This document shows, piece by piece, positions 51,995-61,524 of a DNA stretch of 64,000 nucleotides. Numbering within the stretch: position 1 is the first letter of the stretch; each line of letters starts with the position of its first letter. Made by a program: the position numbers and the translations under genes. The notes beneath the pieces are model-generated. The model did no database searches and had not been told where the DNA came from. It worked only from the letters and a program-made list of their open reading frames with translations. Origin of the DNA: an uncultured Clostridia bacterium. Lineage in GTDB: Bacteria > Bacillota > Clostridia > UBA1381. The stretch covers positions 1 to 64,000 of the forward strand of contig CAKSDE010000002.1 of assembly GCA_934444735.1 (NCBI GenBank), in the 5' to 3' direction.

Positions 51995-52106
51995 AAAACA
52001 ATACTCCTTCCAAGGATAGGTATTTTACAGATTACATGATATGTTTTGGCAAAATATCAGGCAAGCGGATTTGCGCTTGCCTGTATATTCTGTAATTCTT
52101 TATTGA

Positions 52107-53141
52107 TTATTTTATAATCAACGGTGTTGTGTCAAGATAGATATTCTGATAATCTGCGAATGAATAGCTTTTTGAATCCTTTTCCACATTCAGCTCGTTA
52201 TCATATCCGCGTACTGCGATACGGTCCGCCAGGCTGAACTCACCTGCTTCTCCTGTAAGAGATGTAAAGGTGAATTTCATGATTTTGGAATCCTTTACGC
52301 CTCGCTCCTCGGTTGTGTTCGGCATAATAATCGCCACCGATTTTACCGAATCGCCGGGATAATCGCCGTTGCTTGCCGCCAAAACATCTGTAAATACCTT
52401 ATCATTGAGCATTACTTCTGCTTTATCAAAAGAGAACTTCTCTTTATCATAGAATAATGTTGAAGTGATGGCACTTAATTTATAGTCGGCATAATTATTT
52501 GTGTTTGTCATATTTACATAAATTTCTACCTGATCACCTTGCTTGATGTCTTTGCTGTCGCTCGATAAAGAAAGGTTTATTACGTTATCCTTGAGAACAT
52601 AGGAGTAATTTTCATTATCGCCTTTATTTTCCTCTGTTTGCTTGTTTATGTATTTCAGATACTCTTTTGTGTGTATGTCGGCTGTGTGAGTGTCATTGTC
52701 CCATTGTACATCGGCAGCCATATTTTCGCTTATTGCGCGCAAGGGGAACAATGTGCGGTTATTCATAATAACCGGTGCGGCATCGAGCGTGTATGTACTT
52801 TCATCGTACTTCATAAGGCTTACTGCGGTGTATACTTTCATCTCGGGATTGCCTATCTCAAGAACAAGTCTTGTGATATTATCCTTAGAGTTGATTATAA
52901 CCGATCTGGTTTCCTCCTGCCAGATTACCTCCGCACCCATAGCCTCCATTACACCGCGAAGCGGTACCATAACGCGGTTAACCGAAGTGTCAAGAATAGG
53001 TGACTGTCCTTTAAATGTAATCTCTCTGTCGTTAACGTAAACCTCGGGAACTGTCTGTGAAATCTGCATATCCGCCAGGGCAGGTATTGCCATTGATGCA
53101 GCAATGCTTGCCGATAGTATAAAACTGAATAGCTTTTTCAT
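52107..53141 (-). CDS. Secreted protein with copper amine oxidase N-terminal and cohesin-like domains
   Basis: The 344-residue protein has a signal peptide (1-23, ALA). Residues about 30-160 form a copper amine oxidase N-terminal-type module with repeats VNRVMVPLRGVMEAMGAEV and NNRTLFPLRAISENMAADV, similar to those of the 24 kb protein. Residues about 190-340 (VINLSLSSDSKDIKQGDQVE, LFYDKEKFSFDKAEVM, IMKFTFTSLTGEAGEFSLAD) look like a cohesin-type beta sandwich, the domain that binds dockerins. No dockerin gene is in the window. Both modules are non-enzymatic surface parts; its partner is unknown. Confidence 0.78.
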   Translation of the reverse strand: MKKLFSFILSASIAASMAIPALADMQISQTVPEVYVNDREITFKGQSPILDTSVNRVMVPLRGVMEAMGAEVIWQEETRSVIINSKDNITRLVLEIGNPEMKVYTAVSLMKYDESTYTLDAAPVIMNNRTLFPLRAISENMAADVQWDNDTHTADIHTKEYLKYINKQTEENKGDNENYSYVLKDNVINLSLSSDSKDIKQGDQVEIYVNMTNTNNYADYKLSAITSTLFYDKEKFSFDKAEVMLNDKVFTDVLAASNGDYPGDSVKSVAIIMPNTTEERGVKDSKIMKFTFTSLTGEAGEFSLADRIAVRGYDNELNVEKDSKSYSFADYQNIYLDTTPLIIK

Positions 53142-53166
53142 ATTATTTTCCTCTTTCTTTATTATA

Positions 53167-54234
53167 TTATTTTACTTCTACTGTCCAATGATACTCATCG
53201 GGAAGTGTTCCGCATTGGATACCTGTTAATGTATCGTAAAGCATCTGCGAAATTTCGCCGATTCCGCCGTCTGCTACGGTGATCTTTCTGTCGTTCCACT
53301 CGAATGAGCCGATCGGTGAAATTACAGCAGCGGTACCTGTTCCGAATGCTTCTTTTAATGTGCCGTTATCGTGGGCATCAAAAAGCTCCTGAATTGAAAT
53401 ACGCTTTTCGGTTACTTTATATCCCTTATTTCTCAAAAGCTCGATAACAGACATTCTTGTAACACCCGAAAGAATACTTCCGGAAAGCTCCGGAGTTACA
53501 ATTTCATCGCCGATTACAAAGAACACATTCATTGTGCCGACTTCTTCGATATATTTTCTGTCAACACCGTCAAGCCAGAGTACCTGGGTATAACCCTTGT
53601 CCTCAGCCTCGTCCTGAGCCTTCAGTGACGCTGCATAGTTACCGCCTGTCTTGGTAAAGCCCATTCCGCCTTTTACCGCTCTTACATATTTCTGCTCAAC
53701 GTAAATATCAACCGGATCAAGACCGTTCGGATAATATGCGCCGACAGGCGAGAGGATTACAACAAACATCAGATGATGTGCCGGATGTACTCCTACGTGT
53801 GCGTCTACCGCAAAGATGAACGGACGGATATAGAGCGATGTCCCGGGGAGTGACGGAATCCAGTCGCTGTCGATTGCAACAAGCTTTTTGATTGCCTCTA
53901 CACAAAATTCCTCGTCAATCTGCGGAATACAAAGACGCTCATTTGAAACGTTTAATCTTGCCATATTCTTTTCAGGTCTGAAAAGCTGGATGCGGTTATC
54001 GGGGGTTCTGTATGCTTTCATGCCCTCGAAAACCTCCTGACCGTAGTGCAGACACATTGCGGCAGGATCGAGAGGGATAGGTGCATACGGTACGATTCTC
54101 GCATCGTGCCAGCCTTCGCCGTCATCATAGTTCATTATAAACATATGGTCGGTGTAATAATTACCGAAACCAAGCTTTGACTGATCCTGCGGCTTTTGTT
54201 TCGGTGTGGTTGTTTTTGTAATTGAAATTTGCAT
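53167..54234 (-). CDS. ilvE: Branched-chain amino acid aminotransferase
   Basis: The 355-residue class IV aminotransferase interconverts branched-chain amino acids and keto acids with glutamate. Motifs are LHYGQEVFEGMKAYR, RPFIFAVDAHVGVHPA, the PLP lysine region GGMGFTKTGGNYAASLKAQ, and EVGTMNVFFVIGDEIVTPE with LSGSILSGVTRMSVIEL. The length is that of the long (eukaryote-like) bacterial form. The start is preceded by GAAAGGAATG. It is monocistronic, with promoter at 54288-54315. Confidence 0.95.
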   Translation of the reverse strand: MQISITKTTTPKQKPQDQSKLGFGNYYTDHMFIMNYDDGEGWHDARIVPYAPIPLDPAAMCLHYGQEVFEGMKAYRTPDNRIQLFRPEKNMARLNVSNERLCIPQIDEEFCVEAIKKLVAIDSDWIPSLPGTSLYIRPFIFAVDAHVGVHPAHHLMFVVILSPVGAYYPNGLDPVDIYVEQKYVRAVKGGMGFTKTGGNYAASLKAQDEAEDKGYTQVLWLDGVDRKYIEEVGTMNVFFVIGDEIVTPELSGSILSGVTRMSVIELLRNKGYKVTEKRISIQELFDAHDNGTLKEAFGTGTAAVISPIGSFEWNDRKITVADGGIGEISQMLYDTLTGIQCGTLPDEYHWTVEVK

Positions 54235-54287
54235 TTAAATCATTCCTTTCAAAAATTCAGGCAAATCTCTTATGCCATATTACATAT

Positions 54288-54315
54288 ATTATAATCCAAA
54301 AATGCTTTTTTGTAA
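54288..54315 (-). promoter_or_regulatory. Promoter of ilvE
   Basis: On the minus strand TTACAA (54315-54310), 16 bases, TATAAT (54293-54288). The 317-base divergent region 54235-54551 holds this promoter and the one at 54447; nothing else was seen. Confidence 0.65.
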
Positions 54316-54446
54316 ATACAGATTATAAAAAAAATGTCTGTTTATGTGAAAAAAATATCCGTATAGGTATTTTTATACAAAAAAGAGCGGTAATATATCG
54401 GATAATGAACGTAAAATAAAAAAAATATTTTTTTTTGAAAAAGGTA

Positions 54447-54475
54447 TGGAAATTTTTTGAGATATGTTGTATAAT
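54447..54475 (+). promoter_or_regulatory. Probable promoter of lrp-aminotransferase-pyrG
   Basis: TATAAT (54470-54475) with a weak -35 TGGAAA (54447-54452), spacer 17. The A/T-rich flanks may help. Confidence 0.5.
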
Positions 54476-54551
54476 GATATGATAGAGCATAATGGGATTT
54501 TGTGTTCTGTTTTAAATTATTAAATATTAAATTTTAAGGAGGTACATCAGA

Positions 54552-55034
54552 ATGAATGATATTTTGGAAATTCTCGAAAAAAACGGCCCGAAAATAAGCA
54601 ATGCTCAGGTCGCTCAGATGATCGGGAAAACGGAGGACGAAGTCGCCGCCGCGATTGCCGAAATGGAAAAAGAAAATATTATAGTCGGTTATAAGACCAT
54701 GATCAACCGGGACAAGACAGACGACGAACGTGTTACCGCCTTGATTGAATTGAGGATTACTCCGCAAAGAGGCGAGGGCTACGACAAGATTGCGGAGCGT
54801 ATATACAAGTATCCGCAGGTTAAATCGCTCTACCTTATGTCGGGGGCATATGATCTGGCAGTTATAATAGAAGGAAAGACAATGAAAGAGGTGGCGCTTT
54901 TTGTGGCGCAGAAGCTGGCGCCGATGGAGGCGGTTATAAGCACTGCAACGCATTTTATGCTTAAAAAGTACAAAGACGACGGACTTATTTTTTATAAAGA
55001 TGAGAAAGACACAAGGCAGGTGATCACGCTATGA
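54552..55034 (+). CDS. Lrp/AsnC family transcriptional regulator
   Basis: The 160-residue protein has an N-terminal winged helix-turn-helix (about 1-55: ILEILEKNGPKISNAQVAQM with recognition helix EDEVAAAIAEMEKENII) and a C-terminal RAM/ACT-like domain (about 65-140: ALIELRITPQRGEGYDKIAE, VKSLYLMSGAYDLAVIIEG) for binding an amino acid. It overlaps the aminotransferase gene by four bases, so it probably controls this unit. The effector is unknown. Confidence 0.9.
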   Translation: MNDILEILEKNGPKISNAQVAQMIGKTEDEVAAAIAEMEKENIIVGYKTMINRDKTDDERVTALIELRITPQRGEGYDKIAERIYKYPQVKSLYLMSGAYDLAVIIEGKTMKEVALFVAQKLAPMEAVISTATHFMLKKYKDDGLIFYKDEKDTRQVITL

Positions 55035-56209
55035 TAAATTATGATGAGGTTTTAAACAAAAATGTGAGAAATATACCGCCGTCAGGGATCAGAAAGTATT
55101 TCGACCTGGCTGAAAAAATGGACGATGTTATTTCTCTGGGCGTCGGTGAGCCGGACTTCTGCACACCGTGGTCGATAAGAGAGGCGGGTATCTACTCTCT
55201 CGAAAAGGGGCGCACGTTCTATACCGCAAATTCCGGTCTGGCGGAGTTAAGAGAAGAACTTGCAAAATACTTTGACAGAAAATACGGTGTGAAATATGAT
55301 TATACATCGGAAATTTTAGTGACTGTCGGCGGAAGTGAAGCAATAGACGCGGCAATACGCTGTATTATAAGCGAGGGCGACGAGGTTTTGATACCCGAAC
55401 CGAGCTTTGTATGCTACAAGCCGTGTACCGTTTTATCAAAGGGCGTTGCGGTGCCGATAGAAACAAGAGAAGAGGATAATTTCAGGCTTACGCCGGAGCT
55501 TTTAAAAAGCAAGATTACCGATAAAACAAAGCTTCTTATATTACCCTTTCCGAACAATCCGACGGGAGGCGTAATGTCCAAAAAGGATTTGGAGGCGATT
55601 GCCGATATTCTGCGCGATACCAACATTATCGTTCTTTCGGACGAGATATATGCGGAATTGAGATACGATGAAGAGGGACATACCACATTTTCAAAAATCG
55701 ACGGTATGAAGGAAAGAACGATTATCGTAAACGGATTTTCAAAAGCGTTTGCCATGACCGGCTGGAGACTCGGATATGCGATGGGTCCGAAAGAGATTAT
55801 CGCACAGATGAGAAAGGTGCATCAGTACGGGATAATGTCGGCACCGACAACAAGCCAGTTTGCGGCAATCGAAGCTTTGAGAAACTGCGATGACGATGTA
55901 AGCGAGATGGTTCGGGAATACAACTACAGAAGGCGCTATATTGTGGACGGTTTCAGAAAGATGGGACTCAGCTGTTTTGAGCCGCTGGGTGCATTTTATG
56001 CGTTCCCGTGCATAAAATCAACAGGGCTTACAAGTGATGAGTTCTGCGAAAAGCTTTTAGAGGAAGAACACGTTGCGGTAATACCGGGGACGGCGTTCGG
56101 TGAGTGCGGAGAAGGTTTTATAAGATGCTCATATGCGTATTCGATTGAGAATATTCAGACGGCTTTAAAGAGAATTGAAAAATTTGTTGCAAGATACAAT
56201 AAAAATTAA
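55031..56209 (+). CDS. Class I aminotransferase (AspC/AlaT-like)
   Basis: The 392-residue PLP enzyme has ISLGVGEPDFCTPWSIREA, TVGGSEAIDAAIRCI, the pocket LPFPNNPTGGVM and DEIYAELRYD, and the PLP lysine in VNGFSKAFAMTGWRLGYAMG, with the C-terminal arginine motif EGFIRCSYAYSI. It is close to aspartate/aromatic aminotransferases. It could serve phenylalanine, tyrosine or aspartate. It is coupled to the Lrp gene and followed 23 bases later by pyrG. Confidence 0.9.
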   Translation: MINYDEVLNKNVRNIPPSGIRKYFDLAEKMDDVISLGVGEPDFCTPWSIREAGIYSLEKGRTFYTANSGLAELREELAKYFDRKYGVKYDYTSEILVTVGGSEAIDAAIRCIISEGDEVLIPEPSFVCYKPCTVLSKGVAVPIETREEDNFRLTPELLKSKITDKTKLLILPFPNNPTGGVMSKKDLEAIADILRDTNIIVLSDEIYAELRYDEEGHTTFSKIDGMKERTIIVNGFSKAFAMTGWRLGYAMGPKEIIAQMRKVHQYGIMSAPTTSQFAAIEALRNCDDDVSEMVREYNYRRRYIVDGFRKMGLSCFEPLGAFYAFPCIKSTGLTSDEFCEKLLEEEHVAVIPGTAFGECGEGFIRCSYAYSIENIQTALKRIEKFVARYNKN

Positions 56210-56232
56210 GAGAAATTGGGAGGATTTTTAAA

Positions 56233-57843
56233 ATGGCTGCGAAGTATATTTTTGTGACCGGGGGTGTGGTCTCGGGATTAGGTAAGGGCATTACGGCGGC
56301 ATCTTTGGGACGTCTTTTGAAAGCGAGAGGTCTTAAGGTGGCGGCTCAAAAGCTCGACCCGTACATAAACGTTGACCCGGGAACCATGAGCCCGTATCAG
56401 CATGGAGAAGTGTATGTTACCGAGGACGGTGCGGAAACCGATTTGGACCTGGGACACTATGAGCGTTTTATCGACGAGGATTTGAACAAATTCTCAAACC
56501 TCACAACCGGTAAGGTTTACGCAAACGTTATCAGCAAGGAAAGACGCGGAGAATATTTGGGAAGTACCGTTCAGGTTATTCCGAATATTACAAACGAAAT
56601 CAAGGAATTTATCTACAGCGTCGGAAAGAAGAACAATGCGGACGTTGTTATCACTGAAATCGGCGGCACAACCGGCGATATAGAAAGCCAGCCATTTATT
56701 GAAGCGATTCGTCAGGTGGGACATGAGGTCGGACAGGACAATGCACTCTATGTACATGTTACCCTTGTGCCGTATCTTAAAGCATCGGGCGAGCATAAAT
56801 CAAAGCCTACCCAACATTCCGTCAAGGAATTGCAGGGAATGGGCGTTACTCCCAATATTATCGTTTTAAGATGCGATGAACCGATTGAGGATAAGAGCAT
56901 ATTTGAGAAAATCGCAAACTTCTGCAATGTTAAAGCAGACTGTGTTATTGAAAATGTGACAATTCCGGTTCTTTATGAAGCGCCGCTTATGCTTGAAAAA
57001 GCCAATTTCTCGGATATTGTTCTGCGTGAGCTTAACATTGACGCTCCGGCTCCCGATTTGTCGGGATGGACGGACATGATTGATAAAATAAGGAGCAGAA
57101 AATATACAACAAAAATTGCATTGGTCGGAAAATATGTGCAGCTGCACGATGCTTATCTTTCGGTTGCAGAAGCGCTGCGCCATGCAGGCTATGAATGGGA
57201 AACCAAAATCGAAATCGACTGGATTGATTCGGAGACAATCACAGAAAAGAACTATAAAGAGGTTCTCGCAACGGCGGACGGTATACTCGTTCCGGGAGGA
57301 TTCGGAAACCGAGGTATAGAGGGTATGATTCTTGCCGCAAAATATGCGCGTGAAAATCATGTGCCGTATTTGGGAATATGCTTGGGTATGCAGATCGCGG
57401 TTATTGAATATGCGAGAGATATATTGGGATATGCAGACGCAAACTCGCGCGAGTTTGACGAGACAAGCGCGCATAAGGTTATTGACTTTATGCCGGATCA
57501 GAACGATGAAATCGATAAGGGCGGTACGCTGCGTCTGGGGAGCTATCCGTGTCATGTTGCAATCGACACATTTATGGACAAGTGCTACAAATCAACGATA
57601 ATAAATGAGCGTCACAGACACCGCTATGAGTTCAATAACGATTACAGAGATGAGTTTATAAACGGCGGACTCATAATAAGCGGAACATCGCCGGACGGCA
57701 GGCTTGTTGAAACTGTTGAGGTGGGGGACAGTCCGTTCTATGTGGGTGTTCAGTTCCACCCCGAATTTAAGAGCAGACCGAACAAGCCGCACCCGTTATT
57801 CCTGGGCTTTGTCGGAGCATCATTGAAAAATAAAACCAAATAA
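56233..57843 (+). CDS. pyrG: CTP synthase
   Basis: The 536-residue enzyme aminates UTP to CTP. The synthetase half begins YIFVTGGVVSGLGKGITAAS with P-loop, then AAQKLDPYINVDPGTMSPYQ, EVYVTEDGAETDLDLGHYER and VITEIGGTTGDIES. The C-terminal class I amidotransferase has the catalytic Cys in YLGICLGMQIAVIEYAR and the His/Glu pair near QFHPEFKSRP. Length is normal. It ends at a strong palindromic terminator, after which prophage genes begin. Confidence 0.97.
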   Translation: MAAKYIFVTGGVVSGLGKGITAASLGRLLKARGLKVAAQKLDPYINVDPGTMSPYQHGEVYVTEDGAETDLDLGHYERFIDEDLNKFSNLTTGKVYANVISKERRGEYLGSTVQVIPNITNEIKEFIYSVGKKNNADVVITEIGGTTGDIESQPFIEAIRQVGHEVGQDNALYVHVTLVPYLKASGEHKSKPTQHSVKELQGMGVTPNIIVLRCDEPIEDKSIFEKIANFCNVKADCVIENVTIPVLYEAPLMLEKANFSDIVLRELNIDAPAPDLSGWTDMIDKIRSRKYTTKIALVGKYVQLHDAYLSVAEALRHAGYEWETKIEIDWIDSETITEKNYKEVLATADGILVPGGFGNRGIEGMILAAKYARENHVPYLGICLGMQIAVIEYARDILGYADANSREFDETSAHKVIDFMPDQNDEIDKGGTLRLGSYPCHVAIDTFMDKCYKSTIINERHRHRYEFNNDYRDEFINGGLIISGTSPDGRLVETVEVGDSPFYVGVQFHPEFKSRPNKPHPLFLGFVGASLKNKTK

Positions 57844-57865
57844 AAAATGGATATAAAAAAGCAAA

Positions 57866-57904
57866 GGCTATAAAAAATCAATTGATTTTTTATAGCCTCT
57901 TTTT
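57866..57904 (+). terminator. Terminator of pyrG
   Basis: GGCTATAAAAAATCAA (57866-57881) and TTGATTTTTTATAGCC (57882-57897) form a perfect 16-bp palindrome followed by TCTTTTTG. Confidence 0.92.
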
Positions 57905-57984
57905 GTTGTATTTTGCACTAACGTGTATTTTTATGTCGAAATTTATACCTCAATGCAACTTAAATCAAAATTATTTGAATAAAA

Positions 57985-58152
57985 TTGCACAATGCTATTG
58001 ACAAAATATGTTTTTTGTGGTATAATTAGGGTAAATTAAAGATATGGCCATGTTTTGATTTGATAAGACTTAAATTTAGTCTGAATTTTTTTTAACAACA
58101 CAATAGCACAATGCAATTATTCTACATATTTTCTACAATCTGCATTGCACAA
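57985..58152 (+). repeat. TTGCACAA-type repeats and promoter upstream of terminase
   Basis: The region 57906-58182 has no gene. It contains TTGCACAATGC (57985-57995), GCACAATGCAATT (58106-58118) and TGCATTGCACAA (58141-58152), sharing GCACAA, with ATTGCACAA in the first and last. A promoter TTGACA (57998-58003), 17 bases, TATAAT (58021-58026) lies between the first two. They could bind the small terminase (packaging site) or a phage regulator. Confidence 0.5.
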
Positions 58153-58182
58153 GGCAACGAAGGAGGAATGAGAGTATAAAAT

Positions 58183-58596
58183 ATGGACACAACAAAAAAA
58201 TTAGCCGAATACCATTTCAGAAAAGGCAAGGACAGAAACGAAGTGGCGAAGATTTTAGGTATATCGCCCGAAAAGCTCATCAAGCTTTTTGGGAGTAAGA
58301 AAAAGCTTGATGAGGCGGAAAAATCCAGAGAGCTTATTGCTCTGAAAATGGAAAATGCGCTTATAAAAAAGGCCTGCGGATACAGCTACACCGAAGTCAA
58401 GGAAACCGAAAAGGAAAGCGGTACCGAAATCGTAACGACAACCAAAGAATGTCTGCCCGACGTGACGGCGGCAAAAGCGTGGCTTGAAAACAGCTGTGCC
58501 GAAGGCTGGAGCGGCAAGGGCGCAAAATCGTCAACGGACGAAAAGCTCGATTTTATTATAGAGCACATTGATAAGAATGCGGCGGACGAAGAATGA
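58183..58596 (+). CDS. Phage terminase small subunit
   Basis: The 137-residue protein has an N-terminal helix-turn-helix (KGKDRNEVAKILGISPEKLI) and the typical small-terminase stretch LKMENALIKKACGYSYTEVK, then VTAAKAWLENS. Small terminases bind viral DNA at the packaging site and load the large subunit. The ribosome site AGGAGG (58161-58166) is 16 bases from the ATG, farther than usual, with a three-codon frame ATG-AGA-GTA-TAA between. Its stop overlaps the large subunit start by four bases. Confidence 0.85.
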   Translation: MDTTKKLAEYHFRKGKDRNEVAKILGISPEKLIKLFGSKKKLDEAEKSRELIALKMENALIKKACGYSYTEVKETEKESGTEIVTTTKECLPDVTAAKAWLENSCAEGWSGKGAKSSTDEKLDFIIEHIDKNAADEE

Positions 58597-59759
58597 AGTT
58601 CAGTAAAAAACAAAAAGAATTTTGGAATTGCGCAAATCATCGCTGGAACGTAAAGCAAGGCGCTACAAGAAGCGGAAAAACCTTTATGGACTACTATCTG
58701 ATCCCAAAAAGAATACGCTCATGCTGCGGAAACGGCTTGATCGTTCTTATAGGAAATACCAAAGGAACCATATCACGAAACATTTTAGATCCTATGAGAA
58801 ATATCTGGGGTGAGGAGTTGGTTGGCAATGTCGGAGAAGATTCCAAAATTACGCTTTTCGGCAAAAAATGCTATGTTATCGGGGCGGACAGAGTTACGCA
58901 AAGCGCAAAACTTCAGGGTTCGGGAATAGAATACTGTTACGGAGATGAGGTTACAACGTGGAACGAGCAGGTTTTTACCATGTTAAAATCACGTTTGGAT
59001 AAGCCAAATTCAATCTTTGACGGTACTTGCAATCCGGATAATCCCGGTCATTGGTTTAAGCAATTTTTGGACAGTGACGCGGACATATTTTCCCAGCACT
59101 ATACAATAGACGACAACCCGTTCAATACTCCCGAGTTTGTTGAAAATCTCAAAAGAGAATACAAAAATACCGTATATTACGACCGGTATATTTTGGGTGA
59201 ATGGGTTGCGGCGGAAGGGCTGGTATATCCGATGTTCTCAAAAAGCCGCCATGTACGTAAGCTCGAAGAAGATCCGCAGGGGATTTACTATATTTCAATC
59301 GACTACGGAACCGCAAATCCGACATCTATGGGGCTTTGGTGCATAACAGATGACAAAGCGATACGCGTGAGGGAATTTTATCACGACAGCCGCAAAAAGC
59401 TTGTTCAAATGACGGACGAGGAGTACTACACCCAACTTCTTAATCTGGCAGGAGATCATGTTATTGCGGAGGTGATAATAGATCCGTCGGCGGCGAGCTT
59501 CATTCAGACGATAAAACGCCACGGCAGATTCTCCGTTAAAAAGGCAAATAACAGCGTGATTGACGGAATACGCATAACAAGCACCTTTTTACAGGAGGAC
59601 AGGCTGATTTTCGATGAGTCCTGCAAGGATTCCGCGCGTGAGTTCGGAATTTACTGCTGGGATACCAAGGCTTTGGAGGACAAAGTCATTAAGCAGAACG
59701 ACCATGCCATGGACGATATACGCTATTTTTGTGCTACTGTTTTGAAAAAAGTATTTTGA
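58593..59759 (+). CDS. Phage terminase large subunit
   Basis: The 388-residue packaging motor has an ATPase part with Walker A VKQGATRSGKTFMDYYL, Walker B-like EYCYGDEVTTW and a nuclease part with acidic residues in YYISIDYGTANPTSMGLW, VIIDPSAASF and HAMDDIRYFCATV. This is the PBSX-type (XtmB) terminase family. It starts inside the end of the small subunit gene and is followed by portal, the standard order. Confidence 0.93.
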   Translation: MKFSKKQKEFWNCANHRWNVKQGATRSGKTFMDYYLIPKRIRSCCGNGLIVLIGNTKGTISRNILDPMRNIWGEELVGNVGEDSKITLFGKKCYVIGADRVTQSAKLQGSGIEYCYGDEVTTWNEQVFTMLKSRLDKPNSIFDGTCNPDNPGHWFKQFLDSDADIFSQHYTIDDNPFNTPEFVENLKREYKNTVYYDRYILGEWVAAEGLVYPMFSKSRHVRKLEEDPQGIYYISIDYGTANPTSMGLWCITDDKAIRVREFYHDSRKKLVQMTDEEYYTQLLNLAGDHVIAEVIIDPSAASFIQTIKRHGRFSVKKANNSVIDGIRITSTFLQEDRLIFDESCKDSAREFGIYCWDTKALEDKVIKQNDHAMDDIRYFCATVLKKVF

Positions 59760-59785
59760 AAAACCAATGAAAGGAGTTAAGAGGA

Positions 59786-61108
59786 ATGAATCCGATTTTA
59801 CGTTATATGAGAAGGAACGTTCCCAAAAGCGAACCGATAAACGAAGTCTCGGCAAAGATTGATTTATGGAGCAGTCTTTATGAGAACCGCGCTCCGTGGC
59901 TTTCAAAGGAAGTGACCGGTTTAAATCTTGCGTCGGCTATCGCTTCGGAATTTGCCCGGCTTACGACTCTTGAGATGAAAACCGAAGTCAGCGGAGGCGA
60001 AAGGGGCGAATTTCTTAACGGGATTTATCAAAACGTTACGGCTCATGCAAGAAATTTTACAGAGCTTGCGTGTGCAAAAGGTTCGGTTATCTTAAAACCG
60101 TATGTGCGCGGCACAGGGATATATGTGGATTATATTCAGCCGAACGATTTCCTGCCGCTGGACTTTGACGGAAACGGCAACATTACCGCGGCGGTGTTTT
60201 GTGAGCGCATCTACAAAGAGGATAAGATTTTTACCCGTCTTGAAGAGCACAGACTGGACAAAAATTATATCATAACCAACAAGGCGTACAAGAGCAATTC
60301 GCTTTCGGATATAGGCAGGGAAATTCCGTTAAACAGCGTAAGCGAGTGGGCATCGTTGCAGGAGCGCGCCGAGATAAGCGGCATAGACAAGCCTCTTTTT
60401 GCACATTTTAAAATGCCGTCGGCAAACGTCACAAACCCCGATTCGCCTATGGGAACATCGGTGTATGCAAGAGCGGTGGATTTGATAAAGGACGCGGACA
60501 TACAGTATGCACGGTTTTTGTGGGAATTTGAAAGCGGAAAAAGAGCGCTTTTTGTAGATGAGTCGGCGCTTACACGTGACAGGCTCGGCAGAAAGATTAT
60601 CCCTGATGAGAGATTATACCGTATGCTCAGTACGGACGACGATACTCTCTTTAAGGACTGGACTCCGGCAATACGTCAGGAGGAAATTAATAAAGGACTG
60701 AACAGAATCTTAAGGGGAATCGAATTTAATACCGGACTTGCATACGGTACGCTTTCCGATGTGCAGTACAGCGACAAAACGGCAGAGGAAATCCGTTCAT
60801 CAAAACAGAGAAGCTACGCGACGGTTTCGGACATACAGATGGCGTTAAAGACCGCTTTACAGGATCTGGTATATGCCATGAATGTCTGGTGCAGCATCTA
60901 TAGGCTTGCGCCCGAAGGCGAATATGATATTTGCTTTGACTTTGATGACAGCATTATTGCGGACAGAGCATTGGAATTTAACGAGAAAAAACAGCTGGTC
61001 GAAATCGGTATAATGAAGCCGTGGGAATTCAGAATGTGGTATTTCGGTGAGGAAGAAGAAACGGCAAGAAAGAACTCAGGATATTCAGAGGAGGAAAAAG
61101 ATGATTAA
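59786..61108 (+). CDS. Phage portal protein
   Basis: The 440-residue protein is a portal of the type found beside PBSX-like terminases: SPMGTSVYARAVDLIKDADI, GKRALFVDESAL, and GTLSDVQYSDKTAEEIRSSK are characteristic. Portals form the dodecameric gate for DNA. It begins after AAGGAG and ends eight bases into the next gene. Identity comes from motif and position. Confidence 0.85.
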   Translation: MNPILRYMRRNVPKSEPINEVSAKIDLWSSLYENRAPWLSKEVTGLNLASAIASEFARLTTLEMKTEVSGGERGEFLNGIYQNVTAHARNFTELACAKGSVILKPYVRGTGIYVDYIQPNDFLPLDFDGNGNITAAVFCERIYKEDKIFTRLEEHRLDKNYIITNKAYKSNSLSDIGREIPLNSVSEWASLQERAEISGIDKPLFAHFKMPSANVTNPDSPMGTSVYARAVDLIKDADIQYARFLWEFESGKRALFVDESALTRDRLGRKIIPDERLYRMLSTDDDTLFKDWTPAIRQEEINKGLNRILRGIEFNTGLAYGTLSDVQYSDKTAEEIRSSKQRSYATVSDIQMALKTALQDLVYAMNVWCSIYRLAPEGEYDICFDFDDSIIADRALEFNEKKQLVEIGIMKPWEFRMWYFGEEEETARKNSGYSEEEKDD

Positions 61109-61505
61109 TAAGGAATATTTAAAGGAAATGGGGCTTTCCGAAGAAGTGATTGCCTCGATATTAAAGCATGAGGAGGAGGACAACGGAAGAACCAAATTCA
61201 AGCAGATTTTGAACGATGCGATAAAGGAGATGGAGCCGCAGGACGAAGAAATTATCTTAAAGCTCTTTGAAACAAAGGGATTGCGTTTGGAAAACGGTGA
61301 AATCGAAGGCTTAAAGGAAAGACTGCTTGCTTTTAAGGAAAAGTATCCGTTCCTATTTAAGGAAAATGATCTGCCCAAAATCGTATCGTCAACAAATGCG
61401 AAAAAGGGCATAACGGTTGAAAGATTTAAGAAGATGAGCTACAAAGAGCGCGCGGATTTATATAAGAAAAATCCGAAATTATACAATGAACTTTTAAACG
61501 CGTAA
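61101..61505 (+). CDS. Phage scaffolding-like head protein
   Basis: The 134-residue, highly charged helical protein starts at ATG 61101 after GGAGG; a longer frame lacks a ribosome site. It lies between portal and major capsid, where the scaffold is encoded. The C-terminus ERFKKMSYKERADLYKKNPK is typical of small phage head proteins. Function as scaffold is inferred from place, size and charge. Confidence 0.65.
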   Translation: MINKEYLKEMGLSEEVIASILKHEEEDNGRTKFKQILNDAIKEMEPQDEEIILKLFETKGLRLENGEIEGLKERLLAFKEKYPFLFKENDLPKIVSSTNAKKGITVERFKKMSYKERADLYKKNPKLYNELLNA

Positions 61506-61524
61506 GGTTAAAGAGAAAGGAAAG

